Shown: positions 59,845 through 64,000 of the stretch, in pieces
Layout of the letters: the number at the start of each line of letters is the position of its first letter
Position numbering within the stretch: position 1 is the first letter of the stretch
Assembly (NCBI GenBank): GCA_000708835.1
Contig: DF236972.1
Coordinates: forward strand, 62,001-126,000
Direction: 5' to 3'
From: Klebsormidium nitens
Lineage: Eukaryota; Streptophyta; Klebsormidiophyceae; Klebsormidiales; Klebsormidiaceae
DNA length: 64,000 nt
Made by a program: the position numbers and the translations under genes
Notes under the pieces: model-generated
The model's input: only the letters and a program-made list of their open reading frames with translations
What the model was told of the DNA's origin: nothing
Database searches by the model: none

Positions 59845-62800
59845 TTAGTCCGAGGCCTGGTGAAGTTTGACGAGGCTGGCATATGCCCCTCCCTCGATCT
59901 TCAGCAGCTCTTGGTGCGTCCCTTGCTCCGCGATCGCGCCGCTCTGGACGACCATAATCTTGTGGGCATTGCGGACTGCAGAGACAATAGTCAACGAGCG
60001 CTGCTAAGCTCGGAAGGACATGAAAAGGCGGACCGTTTCTAGATGCAACAAAGACAACGCAGGAATTCAGCAGCGCATACCCATTGCATGTGAGGACACC
60101 TTTTATAAACCTTGTCAAAATGCCCACCACATGAGGATTCCCGGAAACTTCAAGCCATTGACTCCCATATGTTTGTGGGATCGAAACCCATAACCACCAG
60201 ATTACCAAGCCGTTCACCCCTCCGACAATTTGCCCAGCCTTTCAGCACCCGGACAACCCGAGAGACATGGTGAACTAAAAGTGAGAAGAAACGAGCCCTG
60301 TAACCCTGGTTTAAACGAACCCGTCAATCCGAAACCACCTGTAGTCAGCCGGTGCACGATGATGACGACCCCCCATCAACTTATCCAGGGCGTCCTGCAT
60401 CTAAATTCTAAATCCGAAAGATGCGAACACCCGAAAACTCTGACTCCAAACAAAGGGTTAGGGTCATCTTAACCCACCTATGGTCAGCCGGTGCGCGATG
60501 ACGACAGTGGTCCGGCCCACCATCACCTTATGAGGGGCATCATCCTGCACTAGTACTGAAACCCGAAAGATACTAACAACCTAAACTATGAAATTGAAAT
60601 TCTTCAAAGATACGAAAAAATTCAGGTTAGTCTTTTTAACCCACCTGTGGTCAGCCGGTGCGCAATAACGACAGTGGTCCGGCCCACCATCACCTTATCC
60701 AGGGCGTCCTGCACCAACTTCTCCGACTCCGCGTCCAGCGCGCTCGTCGCCTCATCTGCGGCGAACGTGACACGTGTCAGCCCGTGACACGTGTCAACTT
60801 ATGACACATGTCCGATACTTCTTCGAAGTTCGCGGTTCGTAAGAGCAGCGGGAGTTCTTCCTACCTGTTTTACAGCGTTTAACGTATATAGCCCAGCTGA
60901 TGCGTATATCAGGAGATGAGTAGGGCACTCAAACAATGGTGACTCTTGCTCTCATCTTTCAGGCGATAATGGTTTGCTATCTCTGCCTCTCTAGAGGCAC
61001 CGTGTCTGATGCCTGCAGGGGCCTGGAAAAGCACACGCTTCCGATCCTGATTCGTCAAACCTTGCAAAATCAATCTGCTGAAGCCTGAACCTCCTGACAC
61101 ACCATCTCCACAAGAATTTCTCAACGTGTCCTTCACAAGCTCCTCGCCGCCCAAATCTATCTTTGCCCTCCTGTCCCGGCCGGCCCGTGCACAGGATGCC
61201 TCGCTTCAATCCTCGCAAATGCTTTGGTCGCTCTTTCAATAGACGGCCACGATGATTTGCGCCCGAGCACGGGGCTCCTGTAGAGCCCTGCTTGCTACCA
61301 CCATCGCATACCCTCATACTCGCTCACTTAGCAAAGGATCCGCGAATTCTTGAAATGCGCGCGCAATGGCGTGGATCTTCGGTGGCCTGAGGCCTCAGAG
61401 AACTCTCCAATTCTAAAACTCAGCCAGCAAGAATAATCCGCGGGTTCTTCAAAATCGCGCGCGCAATAACATAGATTTTTGCAAAAACTTCAGTCTCCTG
61501 GGATTGCAAAAAAAATCAAACTTTTGAAAAACCCACCTAGCAGGATGATCCGCGGGTTCTTCAGGATCGCGCGCGCGATCGCCACCCGCTGCTTCTGTCC
61601 GCCCGACAGCTGCACCCCCCGCTCGCCCACTTGGGTGCCGTACCGCTCCGGCAAGCGCTCGATGAAGCTGTGCGCGTTTGCGGCGCGCGCGGCCGCCTCG
61701 ATCTCTTCGTCTGTCGCGTTTTCCTTGCCGTAAGCAATGTTGTCGCGGATGCTGACCTGTCGAATGAGCAGTGACGTATGAGAAAGCTGACTGTAAATTC
61801 TGTCTTCTAAGTGCTTGAGTAGAAGTACCGTACCAGCGTCTAATTTCGTCGGTCTGGGTGCCAAATACTTATTTTCTGATCGATCTGACATTTCGGCGGA
61901 GTATTTTACATTTTTCTGACATTTCGTAAAAGTAGCATCCTCTGCCATAATCATCCATTACCAACCTTTATCGCCCGTATATATAATCTGACCTTTTCGT
62001 CATTGAAGGAAAATGTCTTCTAAAATGTTCGGCAGCCCAAATAATTATTTAATCAAAAACGAAAACAAACACTGATACGGTACTCAATGCCTCGGTCAAA
62101 GAAGTACAACTTTGACAAGCTGTGGTGGTTGCTCCCCGACAGAGCGCTTGGGAATGCAACTGACTAAGATCACAAGCCGGCTTCAGAGGGGAAGCAAATT
62201 CGCTCTTCTCACATAAATGAAGACGATGCGCCATTTTTATTCCGGGAGTCGGAAAGCACACGTACCGTAAGGTTCGCAGGACTTTATACCATTTAGCGAA
62301 ATGCTTTCTTACCTCAACTGCATCGCCTTACAAGAAAGGGTGCAACAGATCGTCTTTAGCAAGCACGTAAATGGACGTCCGAACGGTGGGGGACTGTACG
62401 TAACAAGAGTTTCGGATCGCAGAGCTTTGAAAAGACTGTCACCCGAGCTGTATAAGGCTGACTAGAGAGGCAAGAGTTGCCAAACTTGCTTACCGAGAAG
62501 AGGTTGGGCTCTTGGGAGACGAGCCCGATGTGCTTGCGCAGCCACTTGAGCTGCATCTTCTTGATGTCGACTCCGTCTACCGAGACGGTTCCTGCAGAAA
62601 CAGGCGGGACTTTAGAGAGCGGTCGCAGGTTTTCGTGGATGTCTATTGCCTTGCATTACCCAGTCTGTCTCGCGCGCGAAAAACGGCCGACGTCATGCTT
62701 CTCAGCGGTTCGCCAGAGTCTGCTGAAAAGCTGAGCTCAGCGATGCTTGTGTAACAGGGCGGAGAAGGAGAATGAGCCTTGAGTGACATCATCAGCAAAC

Positions 62801-63268
62801 AGGCTACATACAAACTCCTTCCGAAGAGATCTAGGGTGCTGGGAAGCGCAGTGCAGTCATCCAAGATGAATGTAGGCGTTTTGTGTTTGAAAACTTGATA
62901 CGGTGGTCCCTATGATCAATACCAGGTTCTCGGCAACTCGAACAAAGTCAGCAGGATCGGAGAAATCCGAAGCGTCAGATTGTCGACGTCAAAGAAACGA
63001 CGGCAGCGCTACGACGCGCAATCGGCCCCCAGCCAACTCGTCCTCCTGCGATCCGGCTCACGAAACAACCGACACGGCTTCCAGTGCGACAAAGCGTGGT
63101 CACGAGGGGGAACCCCGTAGACTGTGACATACCTGTCGCGGGGTCGTAGAACCGTTCGATGAGCGCGATGACCGTCGATTTGCCGGACCCGCTCTCGCCG
63201 ACGAGCGCCACCGTCCGTCCGGACTCGATGTCGAAGCTCATGCCGCGGAAGATCTGGACGTCCGGCCG
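59845..63268 (-). CDS. ABCB-type (MDR/TAP) transporter, C-terminal nucleotide-binding domain, 5' partial
   Basis: Five minus-strand exons, 63268-63133, 62591-62494, 61756-61537, 60755-60645 and 59975-59845 (TAA), join in phase into one ATP-binding domain and the protein's C-terminus. The Walker A motif is GESGSGKST, the Q-loop region LVSQEPNLF, the signature motif [16 protein letters not shown] and the Walker B/D-loop [15 protein letters not shown]. The H-loop is VVIAHRL. The Asp of Walker B is split by an intron. The tail [22 protein letters not shown] is typical of ABCB proteins. ATP binding at this domain drives substrate export across a membrane; substrate and compartment cannot be told without the transmembrane part. 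No upstream exon was found between 63269 and 64000, so the rest lies beyond the window. Full-length or half transporter is undecided. Confidence 0.93.
60330..60560 (-). repeat. Two decayed copies of ABCB H-loop exon 3' end
   Basis: Plus-strand TCAGCCGGTG of the real exon (60651) recurs at 60484 and 60345, each preceded by an ACCACCT- or ACCCACCT-like donor and followed by CCACCATCACCTTAT- or CAACTTATCCAGGG-like exon sequence. Offsets are 167 and 139 bp. Confidence 0.9.
61330..61480 (-). repeat. Two decayed copies of ABCB signature exon 3' end
   Basis: The exon end (plus-strand GATCCGCGGGTTCTTCA near 61546) recurs as AATCCGCGGGTTCTTCAAAA near 61434 and GATCCGCGAATTCTTGAAAT near 61336. Each is followed by the GCGCGCGCAAT block. 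Confidence 0.85.
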
Positions 63269-63339
63269 CTGTACGGCAAAAAGACACGTGGCATCAGCAT
63301 TAAAGACCGCTCGAAAGGACACGTGGAGCTGGCAGATCA

Positions 63340-63730
63340 GACATCACTGTCTGTCCGGAGTCCGGACTCGATGTCGCAGCTCATACCGCGAAAGATCTGG
63401 ACGTCCAGCCGCTGTACGAATCAGAGACATGTGGCATCAGCACAAGGACGGCTCGAAAGTATATGTGAAACTAGCACAGCAAATGTTACTGTCCGTCTGG
63501 ACTCGATGTCGCAGGTTGGAAAAAGTGTGTTTTGTCTCTCGCTTCTTGCAAGATCTGGACGTTTGGACGCTGTACGGACCAGAGACACGTGGCATCAGCA
63601 CAACGATCGCTCAAAAGGGTACCTCGGAGTAGCAGGCAAAAATTTTGTTTTTTCACGTCGGAGCAATGGCGCACAGAATGTGGACGTCCGCACATTGTCG
63701 CACATGACAGACACGTGGCATCACAAGAGC
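63340..63730 (-). repeat. Tandem decayed copies of ABCB Walker A exon start
   Basis: The exon start (plus-strand GATCTGGACGTCC at 63251, with CGCTGTACG acceptor context and GACACGTGGCATCAGCA upstream intron) recurs near 63394 and 63552, and weakly near 63677. Offsets are 143, 158 and 125 bp. Copies include both exon and intron sequence. Confidence 0.9.
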
Positions 63731-64000
63731 GGAAGCCCTGGAAGGCACGTGGCACTGGCATGCCTCAAAACTGCCAAAACCACGTGAGAATTGCAGAGTG
63801 CACGTTGCTCGTTTATGCTGATTTTCGTGGCTGAAGCACCTTGAGTAGAACGTGAACGCAAGATCGGGCAGCCCCAAGCCTGAAAAGGGAGGGACAAGAA
63901 AAAACCCACCAAAGGGGGCAGCTCAAGACCTTCAAACGAGAACAGAAAAATACAAAACAGAGGAGGCATCTCACGGGCGCAGAAAAGAATGACAAAATAC
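63731..64000. other. Window end, presumed ABCB intron
   Basis: No exon recognised. The upstream exons of the ABC transporter should lie beyond 64000. Confidence 0.4.

Overview
This window is intron-rich nuclear DNA of a photosynthetic eukaryote. Long GC-rich exons are split by GT-AG introns and a few GC-AG introns. The genes include plastid-type proteins (an early light-induced protein and a plant-type heme oxygenase), an A20/AN1 stress-associated protein, a plant-type glyoxal oxidase and an intron-bearing tRNA-Arg(CCG). This mix suggests a streptophyte green alga such as Klebsormidium, but that is an inference from gene content, since no search was possible. There is one assembly gap (9973-10411).

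Layout. 224-4776 (+): five-exon gene of unknown function, 5' end missing. 7274-7828 (-): single-exon A20/AN1 protein. 8641-8735 (+): tRNA-Arg. 10610-12112 (-): ELIP, divergent from heme oxygenase at 12620-15435 (+) across a 507-bp shared upstream region with a G-box. 17183-20057 (+): eight-exon protein with a possible PD-(D/E)XK nuclease-like C-terminus. 21793-26415 (+): unrecognised multi-exon gene whose introns carry 72-bp terminal-inverted-repeat elements. 28300-33554 (+): secreted glyoxal/galactose oxidase with all radical-copper ligands. 34691-38393 (-) and 42755-46468 (+): two paralogous secreted Cys-rich, Thr/Ala/Pro-rich proteins forming a large inverted duplication around a spacer of about 3 kb. 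48493-55652 (-): complete eIF2B delta subunit, divergent from a DUF2256 zinc-binding protein at 56179-57710 (+). 59845-63268 (-): the last five exons of an ABCB-type transporter, its 5' part missing.

Exon boundaries were chosen by hand from splice consensus, reading-phase continuity and family homology. Every recognised gene closes in frame from start to stop across all its junctions. The exceptions are the missing 5' ends of the first gene and of the ABC transporter.

The most unusual signal is in the introns of glyoxal oxidase, eIF2B delta and the ABC transporter. They contain decayed tandem copies of the neighbouring exon edge, with its splice site, repeated at about 100-220 bp and most often near 142 bp. 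This looks like intron growth by repeated local duplication across exon-intron junctions, leaving decoy splice sites behind.
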